Source: Eulemur rufifrons
Taxonomy: Eukaryota; Chordata; Mammalia; Primates; Lemuridae
Reading direction: 5' to 3'
Length of the DNA stretch: 64,000 nt
Assembly (NCBI RefSeq): GCF_041146395.1
Contig: NC_090995.1
Span: forward strand, 11,262,501 to 11,326,500
A model generated the notes under the pieces. That model was not told the DNA's origin and searched no databases. It worked only from the letters and a program-made list of their open reading frames with translations. A program made the position numbers and the translations under genes. Numbering within the stretch: the stretch's first letter is position 1; each line of letters begins with the position of its first letter. Positions 46,651-60,499 of the stretch are shown here, in pieces.

Positions 46651-49484
46651 CAAAGCCTCATCATTAGCACTGAAGTTGATGGAATGTAAAAACTTGTTTA
46701 TTGATAGAAAAGTTCTGAAACATCAAATAAGAATACAATTTCTTAAATTTATGTGTTTTAAATTTATGAATTGGTCTGTAAATGGGTTTTATTTAGGTGC
46801 TCTATATTTAATTTTTCAACCTAGGCTAATAGAATCAAAGAGAACACTGACTTGAAAATCGAACTTATGAACAGTTAGAATTAAAAAATATAAATTTTAT
46901 TTACTTTTTGTTTCACTTCTATAATGTATCAATAATCTAATCAAGCATTTGTGGCAAAAGGATGATTAAGTCTAGAAGAGCTTCTTGGGGGGACGAAAGA
47001 ATGAAATATTTAATTTGATGCAACCATTTAGCATCAGGGTACCAATCATCCAGTTTAGAATAAAGATATTATTAAATTCTATCTGAGTTAGGGCACTGAA
47101 TCAAGGGAAGTATGTTTCTCTACAGTGCCTCAATGTAGGAGCCAACAGAAGGAGTGTATGAAAACAGCAATTACATTTTCAGAAATATGACTCCTCTTAC
47201 ATACCCCACATAACATACTGAGTTTCTTGTGTGCCAGCTGACTAATATGAAAACAAAAAAACATGATGAATCAGTCACCTCTACGTTTTGTAATAAGAAA
47301 AGATAGTAGTTGTCTACATTTGGCTGAAACTAAATAGCATTTTGGTTTCCTTAAACAAACAGCTAGTGTTGAGTAAATGAACAATTTTACCCTTTGAAAT
47401 ATCAATAAATTTATCATTAGTTTGTAAATGATTACAACTAGAGCCAATAAGACTCTTGAGATATTATTTCCTAATTAAGTGATTGCTCAGTTGGACAAAA
47501 TCCTGGATGGTATAAATCAGCAATGAAATTGTCATACCCCAGAGTTCTACTTTTCTTAGTTTTTGAAAAATGTACTAGTTTTTAGTGACAGTCTAGAGTC
47601 TTTGCTTGTGTCAGTTCATGGGAACAATTCATGACTGATGTTTATTTTGCCTTGGGTTGGGCTGTAAAACTACTCTGCAATAACATAACTTGTTATTTTA
47701 GAATTATTGTATATTATACTGGTTGTGGTCAAGAAAAAGACAGACTGGAAAACAGGAAGTAGTAATACATCTTTAAAACATTTACTATTGCCATTATAAA
47801 AAAAAGATGAAGTTTCACTCTAGTTACAATTTCATTAATAGTCTTCTTCATATATCTTTTGTTAAAAACTCATTTATCCTTTATCCCAAATTTTGAATGT
47901 AAACATTAACTGTCAAGATTGATAGCCACGCAGTCAACCAACTTAATTTTGGTTGGAAGATGAATGATTCACTGCTTTCTTGTGTCTGATGAGTAGGAAG
48001 AACATTGTATTTAAAATGGCTCTGTCCCAGAGGGTGAATCTTAGGAGTTTCACTGCCCTGCCCACTCAGAAAAATAAGTCAGAGAGGTTACAGCAGAACA
48101 CAGACTGAGCATGAAATTGTAAGGACATCTTAGAACCTGTTTTCTTGCCAGTGTTATAAACATGGTTCTCATTTTTCACATTGTTAAATTTAAAATTTTC
48201 AAGATTTAAGATGAGGAGATATTTTCCAAGTTATCTTTTGGTTTAGTGATTCTTTTTGCATCTAACACTTGAAAGGGCTCCACAAATAAATAAACATATT
48301 TTTGCTTTGCTCAGCATCTAATTCTTTTGCAATCACAGCTCTGTATTCTGTGAAACAAAAGTATTTCTCCTCTCTCTGGTGTCTGTTTTATATATTATCT
48401 CTTTTAGTTGACAGAAATAAGCTGTTTTCATCCCCAGTTACTGAATCTGTAACTACCTTGTGGGTTCCTCTGCCCCAAGATTGTCTAAAAATATTTCTCT
48501 ACTTATTTCTGCTAAATATTATATAAGGGTAAAAGTAAGACTTTTTTTCTTTAAGGTGCACAAGTGTTATATTTTATTATATCAGATAATATATAAAAAA
48601 GGTTTATTAGGATACCATCTAGAATTTTTTAAAGAAAAAGTAAAACATTCCATGTAATATAATTCAGCAAAGATGTATTCAGGATGCTTTACTTAGGAGG
48701 AGGGATAAATAGAAGCTCTCTGTCTTTAAGGAACTTATACTTTTCTAGGGTAGCTGATGTAGGTAACTCAGATTTTCTCAAATTTTATTAACCTGTGAAT
48801 ACAGAACAGATCACCTTAAATATAAAAACACATATTCCCTTGCTCTTTCCCATCCTTGTTGATGAATTGTTTCCTGCTCCTCCTTATTTCCCACCTGTTT
48901 CTGAGATGGTACAGGAGATGTTTTGATCAGTTTGATAAAATGACCAGATAAAATGCAGTGGACTGTGCAATGCTTGCAATGCTATGGCTCAAATCATTAA
49001 AAGTCACATTCTAAGCAGAATATCATCTTAGTAGCTAGAATCATTTCTTGGGATATTTAAATTAAATAATTTGATTTTATTAACGGGCTTTCTGATATTA
49101 TAAGAGATTATGTCGATAGCAGTACATTTATATCTAGCTAAATGGTCATGTTCTTGATTTTTTTATGACCCTGAGGTATGCAAGGATAATTATAGTTGCA
49201 CCTCATTTTTAATTTAGCTAACAGGTTTCAATATTCTTCCCTACCCAACTACTTACACTTTCAGTAAGGAGCAAAACTATGACTTGTTTTCTTTCCTATG
49301 TGATATTTCATAATGTTTATTTAAATGAGCAAAATGAAGGTGGTCAGGGAAAGAAGGATTCAAAGAATAAAATTTGTATAATATAGAATATGCAAAATAT
49401 GTAAAATACCAGCATTTAGTTGCTTAAGAATTGATTCCAGGCTAAGGAGTTTATTAAATCTTGACAGAAGAAATTAAGTTATTA
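46651..49484. other. Non-coding stretch
   Basis: Nearly 3 kb of A+T-rich DNA in which I see no gene, RNA gene or assignable repeat. Confidence 0.45.
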
Positions 49485-50775
49485 AGCTGATAAGCATTTA
49501 TTTAGCCATATTCAAAACATTCTACTAAGCACTCAGAATTCAAAAATGAAAACCTATGATCCCTACTCTTATGGAAGTCAGTCTAGTGGAAGAAACAAAC
49601 ACATGAACAAATAAATGGAATACACGGAAATAAATGCTGTGGTAGACTCTAGGAAGGCCAGAGATGGCCTGACAGAGCAGGTAAACTTTGGATAGAAGAC
49701 AGAATGGGAATTTGCTATAGACAGAAGAGGAAGAAGGGCATTTGAGGGAAGGAGAACAAAATGTGCAAAGGGATAGAGTTTTGAAAAGATATGTGAGAAG
49801 TTCACTGTGGTTTGGAGCTTAGAGTTGTGGTAGGGAGTGGAAGGAAATGAAATTGGAACAGTATATCGGGGTTACATCACAAAGGGCGCTGCACCATACA
49901 GAAGACTTTGACTTTTATAGGGCAGCTAGGGGGAAATCAGGAGAAGTCATTAGACGAAGAGAAGGGTGTAATCATTTGTTTGGTAAGAAGACAATTATGA
50001 CACGAATGCAAAAGATGGATTACAGGAGAAGTTGATGAAGGAGACACTGGATAGGACAATGTCATAGTAGTCTAAGACAGAAATCACAAGAACATGAATT
50101 GAATTAGTGGCAAAAAGAATGGTCAGATTCTGGAGATATTTCTGATATAAAATTGACAGGATTTGGGTATAAGAAGAAAAGGGACTCCAGAATGAGTTTC
50201 TTACTTGGGAGACTTGAGGATGTTGATTCTATTAACTGTAATGGGAAATGTGGGAATATTAGAAATATAATGATCATTTCAGTCTTTTTTTTTTTAATAA
50301 AATGCATTAGGCTGAAGTGGGATAGCCAAGTTGACAAACATTTGAAAAGCTGGTCTGGAATTTGAAAATAGTTTAGAACTGGGAATATAAATTTGAGAAT
50401 CATGAGCATATAAATAGCTTTTAGAATGCGGATGAAATGATACATCTAAAAATGGGGAAGGAACAACCTACCAAGGATGAAACCCCGGAAGACATCAGCA
50501 CTTAAGATGGTATCCCTCACTCACTTTCAACCCATGCCTCATTTTGAAAATATAAAAATCTCAGCCTACTTCTAGTCATGGCAGTTCAGATATTTACCCT
50601 TACAGACCCATGACTACTCCCTCTTCCTACATTGTCCTCCCCTATATTTCTTTTGAGAATTTCTACTTTAATAAGTGGTCTGAAAAGAAGGAATTATTGA
50701 AGAAAACCGAGGGGTACTCAGAGAAGTAGAAGGAAAATCAGGAGTGGATTGGATGACATCCTAGAAGACAAGGTC
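49485..50775 (+). repeat. Old dispersed repeat 'X', copy 3 (longest)
   Basis: Covers most of the repeat: 'ccctactcttatggaagtca', 'ggcatttgagggaaggagaa', 'aatgtgcaaagggatagagt', 'gaagactttgacttttatag', 'tttgagaatcatgagcatat' and, after an interruption at about 50500-50680, 'gaaaatcaggagtggattgg'. At about 1.3 kb it shows that the family is at least this long. Both strands carry chance frames, e.g. the minus frame at 50104-50445. Confidence 0.6.
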
Positions 50776-53649
50776 ATGTTAGCATCACATCCCTACTAGA
50801 AATCCTGACCGAATCCTACAAATTGAATTGGAGCACTGGCTGCCCTCATGGAACTGGGTAGAATGTTTGACTTGGATGTCTGTATCCAGCAGAGCGTAGA
50901 CTTTTGGGTCCTTCACCTCCCTTAAGTTCTCCAGCATACTTGGAAGTGAGTATGTAGCTTTTGTTCCTTCTTGGGCTCAGGGAGACCCCCAACCTTACCT
51001 TTAATTGCCGTTATCTTTTAAGCAGCTGAAGTCAGGGTAGAAAGGATGGTGGGAGGAATCTGGGGGTGTGTAGGGAGAGAGTGGCTCTGTGCCAGTGAGC
51101 AAAGCACATTTGTTTTCCACGTTGAGTGACTGCGCAGCTGTTCATGGCTCAACTAAAATGAAGTTCCAATGTTTTTGGATCACTCAAGCCCTCTATCAGC
51201 TTTGGGGACTCCTTGACCCTTTGTCCTTCCTCTCAGAGGAGAGTGAGCAACAACTAAAACACCATTTAGGTGACTCATTTCCATCTTCTTTCTCGGTGCT
51301 GGGACTCTAAATATTCATAAACAGATAGGACAATGGGAGACCCTTACTCTTCCCATCTGCCCTACCTACATTTACTACTGAGTCCTGGGGAATCTTTTTA
51401 AAAACCCTAATTGAGTCCTTAGGATCCCTTATCCTTTCTCTTCCAGAAAGCTATGTCTGTCAGCATCCTCTTCTTTTTGCCAAAAGCTATCAAGTTAGCT
51501 TGCTACAGTTTTGTGGATGCTGGCAAAAGACATGAGATTCCTGGGTCAGAGAAAAAGGACTTAGTTACTTGTAGCACAACAGGCAGCATAAGCTTCCTGT
51601 TCATGCCATTTATGCCCCCATAAGTCTCATGGATGTGATATGCAGAAACCCAGATCAACATTGCACACACAGTAGGTTTATACCACTGCTGAGGGACTCT
51701 GAGCATAGGAAACCTCAGTTATACGGGGGCTGCAAGCAAACTGGCCCAACGTTTGCCAAGGAGGGAAACATTATCTTAATTATACTGGGAAGCAAACAGA
51801 CCTGCCCTCTTCTCTGAAGAGAGATACTCTCTTCTTCCAAGATTGTTCTTTATACAAACATGCTTGGAAAAATAATCCCGGAAAAAAAGAGAGTTCCTCC
51901 TCTCACAAAGATATGCAGAAATGGGAGAGACACACAGAGAATTTTCTCTCAGCAAGTAGGTTCTGGGTATTCTTTTCTTTCTCTTTCTCTTGACCGTACT
52001 TCCTTTTTGTTTCCTTTTAAGATATAATTTAATCCATTCAAATTATTTTTAATAATAGGTATACTGTAACGACAAAACGTGCAGAAATAAAATACCTACC
52101 TTTAAGCCTATGAAAATAAAATTTAGACCCAAACTGTTATAGCAATGATGAATTACCAGGGAATATTTAGGAAAAAGAAAACTCATGCTATTTTTTGAAG
52201 AATATACTTTACCAACTGAAATGAAAATTCAAAATCAGGAATGATATTTTTGACAAAATTTCACCCACTAGTTACGAGGCTAACTCAGTTACAATTATGC
52301 AATGAGTAAAGGCAATTTGTAAAATGACAACCAAAATTCTTTTATCTAGTTTTACCTAGTTAGAAAACTCATAGGCAAAAAGCAAAACAAAACTTAAAAA
52401 ATTGACATTACTGCATTCAGCATATATGCTGTGATCATTAAATAGTAGAAAACACAAATTTCTATAACATAATGTCAGTGATGTGGTTTCATTTGATGGG
52501 CTAACATATATACATATGCAGTTTGGTTAACTACCTGTCCTTTTGACTGTAAATATTAGAACAGTGAGGTCAAACTGTACAAGTTGCCACAAATCTGGAT
52601 GACTGTAATGCATACGGGTAGCATTATTGTGTTTACTAAGTTCTATATTTTCAGATAAACGAGGATTGCACTTGCCTGCCTCCTTGAAATTAGGCTAGCT
52701 TTAGCCCCTGAAATGTGTGCACAAGTAATACATGTCGCTTTCAGGAAGTAGCGTTTATTACCAGTATTTAAGTATGCAGCCCATTCTTGCCCTGCCAGGG
52801 TACTTGTGGGAGCATGTGCTGATAAGGAGGTGCTGTAATACGGTTGCAGCCTACAAAGTGGGTGAAAAAACGGAGGAATGTGAGCCTTAGGGGACTTGAT
52901 GTGAGCATGAATTAAAATTTAGCTAAGCTCCTGACATTTGGAATTTTGCTTTTTTTTTTAACTGAAGCTCCACTTAGTCCATCCAACTAAGATAATAGTG
53001 CTACTGCTTCTTTTAAATTCTGAATTCTGATGCGTATTGAATGCCAGATCAGTCTTGCAGATTTAGCACCCTAAAAAAAAAAAAAAATACAACTGTCCAT
53101 TGTGATGCTTTAATGCCGATGAATCTCCCTGTGAGACCTGGACTCCCCAGTGGGTATGGATAGCAGTTCTAGTAACATATGTGTTTGCTCTTACATCCTG
53201 AATGAACTAGTTCACCTTGGCTACAAGCTCTGAATGTTTGTGAGAGAGAAGTCTCTTAGTATAAATCAGCATGGAGAAATTGCTTGCCCTTGAAGCCGAT
53301 GGTAAATCTATATACCAGGCAGTCATGGTGACTTGAAAGCTGTCCTTGAAAGTTATCGATACGTAATAACTTGTAGATCACTTGCAAGATTTATTTAGTT
53401 TCTGCCCTGAAAAGTTCCTAGAGGCCTCATTTTTAGGGTGTAATGTGTCTTATGTTAGTTTTTTTCTTTCTTTCTTTTTTCTTTTAACACACCCATTTCT
53501 AATGGGGATATAATTTTAAGGAAACTATTTTGTTTAAATAAACTTATGATTTATGTTTTAAATAAACTTCTGACCCTTATGTATCCCAGGCATTTAAAAT
53601 GAAATGTTTATAAGTGAAAATAATAATAATAATGATTTATTAATTATGT
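50776..53649. other. Non-coding stretch
   Basis: No gene recognised. 51060-51900 has mixed GC-richer text that could hide an old LTR. 52640-53420 is non-repetitive. An A-run is at 53072-53086. Confidence 0.4.
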
Positions 53650-54610
53650 CAACCAATAATTTTTGAGTGCCTGTTTTCTGTGGAGAACTGTGCTAAGCCC
53701 TGGGAAGACAATGGAGAATGAAAACAGATACTATCTCAATTTTCAGAGTCAAACATAAATCAAATAATGAGTATATAGTTATGAACTCATATACTCATAA
53801 CAATGAGTATATAGTTATAAACTGAGATTGCAGTCCAAAAGAAAGAAAAATGATTTCTACAAGAACATATAATAAAGGAAACCAATCTGGGTGGGAGATC
53901 AGGAAAGGTTTTCCTGATTTTTCAAAGTATGAATGGGAGCCAATGAGGCACAGAGGAGATTGGAGGAAAGGGACAGAAGGCATGACATGTGACAGGAATA
54001 TAGGGCTAGGAAAAAGTGGGCCAGACCATGTAGAGTTTTATGGTTCCTTTTAAAAAAATTAGTCTTTATCTCAAGAGCATTGAGAAGTCATTGGAAGATT
54101 TTTAGTATGAAGGTTAACGTGACCATATTAGGCTTTTGAAAAGAACATTTTGGTGACAGCATGAAGAATGGATTGGAAGGGAATCATACTAGGTGTAAAG
54201 TAGATCAATTAAGAAGGCTTTGCTTCAGGTCAGAGAAGAAATGAAGGTGACTAAGACTAGGATAGTAGCAATGGTAGTGGAGTAAAGTGTACGCATAGAA
54301 TGTTTGGATTCCATTTCTAAGACTTCACGACAGACTGGGTATGCTGAGTGAGGGACAGGCAGATATTAAGGAAGACTCCTTGCATAACTAGGTGGATGAT
54401 GGTGATTTTCCTTGAGGTTATAGTGGAAGAGAATCCGGTTTCAATGGGGTTATATGTAGGAAAAATTGTGTAGTTAGTCTGAGACCTATAAGTTTGAAAT
54501 GCCTTTGTGATACCCAAGGAGAATATAGACGTTTGAGTTTATGTACCTGAAGCTCAGATGAGAGGTCTGAGACTTGAGGTAGAATTTTTAAAAATATGTT
54601 TGTAGATAAT
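53650..54610 (+). repeat. Old dispersed repeat 'X', copy 4
   Basis: 'gtgctaagccctgggaagac', 'gtgggccagaccatgtagag', 'attgagaagtcattggaaga', 'tgaagaatggattggaaggg', 'ataactaggtggatgatggt' and 'gctcagatgagaggtctgag' match the plan of the family. An imperfect inverted and direct repeat of atgagtatatagttat sits inside at 53765-53822. Confidence 0.6.
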
Positions 54611-54649
54611 TTGTTATGCTTAAGTTCAACTGTGGGTGTCAGAAAATCC

Positions 54650-55370
54650 AAAATAACGAGGGTTTAAGAAAGAAGACTTTTCTCACGTAAAAGTCTAGAA
54701 CAGTGCTGTCCAATACAAATACAATGTGAGTCACATACATAATTTCAAATTTCCTAGTAGCCATATCAAAAAAGGAATAAGAAACAGTTAAAATTAATTG
54801 TATGATATATTTTACTTCACCTAATATAACCAAATGTTATAATTTCAACCTATAAATATAAAATTAATGAGAAATTTTACATTCTTTTTTTATATTAAGT
54901 CTTCAAAATCTGATACGTATGTTACATAGCACAGCTCAATTTGGGCTAGCCATATTTCAAATGCTCAAAAGTTACACATGGCTCAGGGCTACTGTACTGA
55001 ACAGCCCTTAGGAGGTCTAAAGGTAGGAGGTCCAGGGCTGATATAGATAGCACCTCACAGTATCAGAGAGCTAGGCTGCTTCTGTGTGGCCTCCATTTAC
55101 AGGGTCACTTCTTGGTCTAGAAGGCTCATCCAGGTCCATTCATCACATCTGCATTCCAGTTTGCATGGAGGAAGGCAAAGAAAGAGAAAGGTATGTCTTT
55201 TCCCCGTAAGGCTACTTCATGGAAATGTATATGTCACTTGCATCTGTATCTTCTTGGTCAAAATTTAGTCACATGACCTGAAGACCACGTACTTAACTGC
55301 AAGGGAGGTTGGGAAATGTAGGTTTTATTTCAGGTGGCCATGTGACTAGATAAAAATCAAGAGTTCTATT
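54650..55370 (+). mobile_element. Repeat 'Y', copy 2, interrupted by a hAT MITE
   Basis: Starts 'gagggtttaagaaagaagac', 'ttttctcacgtaaaagtcta', is broken at about 54702-55012 by a MITE, then resumes 'aaaggtaggaggtccagggc', 'ctgcattccagtttgcatgg', 'tagtcacatgacctgaagac' and 'gcaagggaggttgggaaatg'. The resumption across the MITE is good evidence for nesting. Confidence 0.65.
54702..55012. mobile_element. hAT-type MITE (MER3-like) nested in repeat Y
   Basis: Begins 'cagtgctgtccaatacaaat', contains 'aatgtgagtcacatacataa' and 'aatttcctagtagccatatc', and ends 'ggctactgtactgaacagcc'. Ends are imperfect inverted repeats. Confidence 0.75.
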
Positions 55371-56572
55371 GCTACAGAACCTACTGGAGTCCAGTCATCA
55401 GTCTTTTTGCCAGTATCTGCTCCTTAGATCACCTGATACCTGTATGCACTCTTCTTCCTAAATAAACAATACATTTGGTGCTATCTTTTTAAAAGAGACA
55501 ATTCTAAAATCTCTGTCAGATTAAAGTCTCAAAATCTAGCATCTGAATAACGTACAGTCTTTTCTACTGGGTTGATATTTGGTTCCTCTTGCTTTAGTGG
55601 CCCATAAATTAAATAATAAGTATTTGCATGCCTTTCCCCATACTGTAGTGATATAGGATAGGGTAACTGAAATAGAAACACCCATTTTGGGAGAATGGGT
55701 CGCACCCAGTCCTAATGTACAGAAATGAGGAAGACTGTCTTCTCTGGGAGGAGAGTAAGCTTCTGAGTTAGCCATCCTCCATCCTTCCTCCGCCTCACCG
55801 CATGCCCGTCCCCCTCCCATTGGAAGCCCTCATTTGCCTCCCTTGGGGGAAATCCCTTACCCATAAGCCTCTGTAGCCCCAGTCACTGCCCTATGCCCTA
55901 TTCCTTGTTCATAATCTTCCATGGTCACAACCGAGATAAGCATTGGAAAGTACCGCATCAAATTCACTACTTTATGCTGGCTCGGGTTTAGATGTCCGGT
56001 GTGCTTTAGGAGTTGAATAATCACAGCCTTTGCAGGCTAGCTTTCAGGGAATTCTTTGCCAGTAAATTTTTTGTCAAAAATTTCATAGACTTTCAGTCTA
56101 TTTGCTAGTGGATAGTTTCATAGACAAGTAACCACAGCCAAAATGCTTGTCTAGACATAATTTTTTACGTGAAGACTCTGGTTTTTATTGGTAGTCTCTG
56201 AGTTCTGTTCATGCCTATTTCTTAACTTAATGGCAGCTCTGAAATCAACTAAAGCAAAGAGCTAGTTGGAAAATCCAAAAAGCTTAAATACTTAAGCAGC
56301 TTTAATAAGGTAGGACATACGTAAGATTGTAGTTTCCAAGACATTGCTTAAAACCGCTTCTCTTGGGAAAGAGAAGGCTTAGCTTTTATTTAATAAATAT
56401 TGGGAGGCTCTAATTTATCAGATTTTCAGTTTTCTTTGGTTGTAGGCTGTAGGCAAGGCAGACCTCTCTCAGGAGACCTAAAGTCCTTTCTGCTTTTGCT
56501 TGCTCTAGTTCAAGCTTGTAAGAATTGGATGCAACCTACAAGCACGAATATTCTGACTTTTACTAACCATTT
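55371..56572. other. Non-coding stretch
   Basis: No assigned repeat. 55700-55900 is somewhat C-rich. The minus frame 55536-55820 has no recognised domain. Confidence 0.45.
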
Positions 56573-56732
56573 CCCAAGTACTACATTTTTTTTTTTTTTT
56601 TTTGAGACAGGGTCTCAATATGTTGTCCAATCTGAACTTGAACTCCTAGGCTCATGCAGTTCTCCTACCTCAGCCTGCAGAGTTGCTAGGACCACAGGTA
56701 CGAGCCACCACACCTGGCCCAAGTACTACATT
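56573..56732 (-). mobile_element. Free left Alu monomer (FLAM-like) with perfect target duplications
   Basis: Antisense single monomer (56588-56717): T-run, 'gagacagggtctcaatatgt' and the 5' end 'gagccaccacacctggcc'. Perfect 15-bp duplications cccaagtactacatt lie at 56573-56587 and 56718-56732. A second arm was never there, since both duplications abut the monomer. Confidence 0.9.
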
Positions 56733-56939
56733 CTTAATTAGCAAGTGATCCACCTTCCAAGTTATCATAGGTAACAGTTTTATTGAATGTTTTGCTAAGA
56801 TATAAGAAAGGTTGCTACCTTTTCAGGCCTTAGGAAAATGTTCCTGCTACTTTTGTTAAGCCAGTGCCACGTATTTCAGGTTTCAGTATTTGAAACAGCC
56901 CACTTTTTACATAGAGTTTTTTTTTTTTTCCATTAGTTA

Positions 56940-57200
56940 GCGTTAGATTTGACTCTGAGTGGCAGAACACTCCAAATAATAGTGGCCTAAAAATAATTTT
57001 TTTTCTCTCTTGTAAATGTCTTAAAGTAGTTTATAGTACAAGGCTGGTTTGGCAAATCATGTCAGGGATCCAGGGTCCTTTTATCTTGTTCCAGAAGCGT
57101 GTGAACCTCCATTCCCATGGTTACTTCATAGCCCAAGCTAGCTGCCGGCAAAGAGAGAAAAATGGGTTAAAGATGGAGAGTCATTTATGTTAGACTCTTC
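56940..57200. mobile_element. Repeat 'Y'-like fragment, copy 3
   Basis: 'aataatagtggcctaaaaat', 'gttccagaagcgtgtgaacc' and 'attcccatggttacttcata' follow the repeat Y plan, strongly decayed. A T-run at 56919-56930 precedes it. Confidence 0.45.
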
Positions 57201-57581
57201 AGCATACTGTGCCTGTTTTAAAATGGAAATATTTATTGATTGCTAATTGGTCTGAAAATTCATTACCAGTAATTTTAACCTCAGGGTTTTGATACTACAG
57301 AATATCTCCACTGTTCTCGAGGACAACCTTGAAATTCTCAAAATGAAACTAACTTCTGTGTTGATGAAAGGAGTCGGATTACAAAAGCAAAGGAACCATA
57401 ATAACGAGTACAAAACTGGTTTTTGGTAACCCACTGTTTTTCTATGTAGGGAGATTTTAAATCTAAATACTGATATTTTTGTTCATGTAATGCCATTATT
57501 TTATTACTTAAAACAATTTCACATCTGAATCATTTATGAATTGAGATCAAGACCAATGACCTCAAAATTCTACCACTCTAG

Positions 57582-57910
<329 letters not shown>

Positions 57911-58258
57911 AATATAAAATCTTTAAATATTTCAAGGACTCTTGTCCCTGAAAAAAAGGTTGTCCCCAAAATTACCTTATAGTTATCAAATAATAAATAG
58001 AATTAATGGAAAACGAAGAGGAAATTATTTGAAGTTGGTACATGTAATTATTTCCTCCCCATTTTTCCAACTGATGTATAGCCAGAATGCTTTTACAGTG
58101 GCTAAAAAAAATTGCACAAAATTTTGCTCAAGAATCAATCGTGATATAATCAATGCATTTGTTTTTATACTCCTTTTAATTAAAAGTACATTGTTTCACT
58201 TTCAACTTTTTATGGTTAATTCAATTTATCTTAATTTGAATATAATGTTTAATGCATT
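57911..58258. other. Non-coding stretch
   Basis: A+T-rich; the 106-codon plus frame at 57942-58262 has no recognised domain and starts beside the Alu tail. Confidence 0.5.
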
Positions 58259-59446
58259 ATAGTCATGCAACACATAATGACATTTTGGTTAATGACAGAC
58301 TGCCTGCATATATGATGGTGGTCCCCATAAGATTATAATGGAGTTGAAAAATCCCTATTGCCTAGTGACATTGTGGCATAAAGATGTGTGGTTTGTGGTG
58401 ATGCTGGTGTAAGCAAACTTACTGTGCTGCCAGTCATATAAAAGTGTAGCACATACAATTATGTACAGTACATAATTCTTGATAATAAATTACTACATTA
58501 CTGGTTTATGTATTTATTATACTATACTTTTTCATCATTATTTTAGAGTGCACTCCTACTTATTAAAAAAAAAGTTAATTGCAGAATAGCCTCAGGCAGG
58601 TCCTTAAGGAGGTATTCCAGAACAAGGTATTTTTATCGCAGGAGATAAGATCTCCATGCGTGTTATTGCCCCTGCAGACCTTCCAGTGGGAAAAGATGTG
58701 GGGGCGGAAGACAGTGATATTAATAATCCTGACCTTGTTTAGGCTTAGGCTAATATGTGTGTTTGTGTCCTGGTTTTTAACAAAAAGTTTAAAAAGTTAA
58801 AAAAAAAACACCAAAAAATTTTAAAAATAGAAAAAAGCTTATAGAATAAGTTATAAGGAAAGAAAATATTTTTGTAGAGCTGTAACAAAGTGTTTGTGTT
58901 TTAAGCTAAGTGTTATTACTAAAGAGTCAAAAAGTTGATAAAGTAAAAAGGTTACAGTAAGCTAAGCTTAATTTATTATTGAAGAAATAAAAAATGTTTT
59001 TATATTTAGTATAGCCCAAGTGTACAGTGTTTATAAAGTCTATAGCAGTGTACAGTAATGTCTTAGGCCTTCACATTCACTCACCACTTACTGACTCACC
59101 CAAAGCAATTTCCAGTCCTGCAAGCTCCATTCATGGTAAGTGCTGTAGATAGGTGTATCATTTTTATCTTTTATACTTTATTTTTACTGCACCTTTGCTG
59201 TGTGTAAATATGTTTAGATACACAAATCGTTACCTTTGTATTACAATTGCCCACACTATTCAGTACAGTAACATGTTGTGCAAGTTTGTAGCCCACGAGC
59301 AGCAACAGGCTGTTCCCTATATTGTGCGGTAGGCTATGCCATCTACCCTTGCGTAAGTACACTCTGTGATGTTCACACAAGGACAGAATTGCCAAAAATA
59401 CATCTCTCAGAGCGTATCCCCATTTAAATGACACAGGACTGTATTT
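58259..59446 (+). mobile_element. About 1.2-kb non-autonomous DNA transposon
   Basis: Starts 'agtcatgcaacacataatga' and ends 'gacacaggactgtatt', which are imperfect inverted repeats. Inside are 'gatggtggtccccataagat', 'acagtgatattaataatcct', 'gtgtacagtgtttataaagt' and 'gtgcggtaggctatgccatc', a layout I know from a common mammalian DNA element. A short frame (58579-58800) may be a remnant of its former coding part. Exact family not assigned. Confidence 0.8.
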
Positions 59447-60499
59447 TGAATACTTTATTTTTAATAATTGACTCTTTGGACAATTTCTATCACAATAATA
59501 AGGTATGGTTAAAATTATAGTTTTTATTTCTACTTGATATTTAGTAATATATTTATAAACTTTTGTATGTTAAATGCATTAAATATTTAGTTTCACTGAT
59601 TTTTTTAAATTTTAAAATGAGATACCACACTTACACTGGTATTTTAGCATTCCATGAAGTAAACAGCGACTTACCAGTAGTATTTTCACTTTGCTTCAGA
59701 ATTGAAATCGTTAAACCCTAACAGTGAAAGTATGCATTTAGTTGGGCCTCACAATGTTACAAAAACATAAAGGTATTTTAAAGGAACCAAATCTATTCAG
59801 AACATATTTTTAGTTTTTTCCATGTCTGAGAGCCATATGGGATGTCCTTGGGCGCTGTCTCCTTGTGGATAGTGTGGTCTAGTGGAATCTTAAAAAATAC
59901 CAGGATCAGATGTGCCACTGAGGGCATCCAGCCCTGCAACTGCTCATAGAAAAGCGGAGGATACCTGGTCTTCTGACTTCAGTATTCTACCTCTTGAACT
60001 TTTACAGTAGAAGTTTACAACTGGGATTATTCCCCCCCAAATCCTTTATTGAAGACATTCAAATATGATCTTCATTGTAGGGCAGGACAGGCTTCAAGGG
60101 CATATGACCTGTGGAGTCACATAGGACATATGCTTAGAAGGGCCCTTTGCTTGGTTTCATACTCTGTTTTTGCTAGCTTGAAATTTTTAGTAATTTTTCA
60201 ACAAGGAGCCCTACGTTTTTATTTTGCACTGAGCCCTGCAAATTAGGTAGCTAGTTCTGTTGCAGTGGTTTGCTTTTACTTTCAAGGGAAGAATGATAAT
60301 AGGTACTCTCTAATGCACATCTAAGGTATGACTAATTTTTTTTTTTACATCTAAAGTTGATATTTACTCTCTTTGAATGCATTTAGGCACTATAAGGAAA
60401 AAATCAGACCATGTTTTCCTCTGCTCTCACATAACAACACAACAACCAACACAGAAGACTTCTGTGACCCCCAAATATGTGGGGATTTCTCTCTACTAT
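59447..60499. other. Non-coding stretch
   Basis: No gene or named repeat. 59820-60000 is more complex sequence without a recognised family. Confidence 0.45.
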
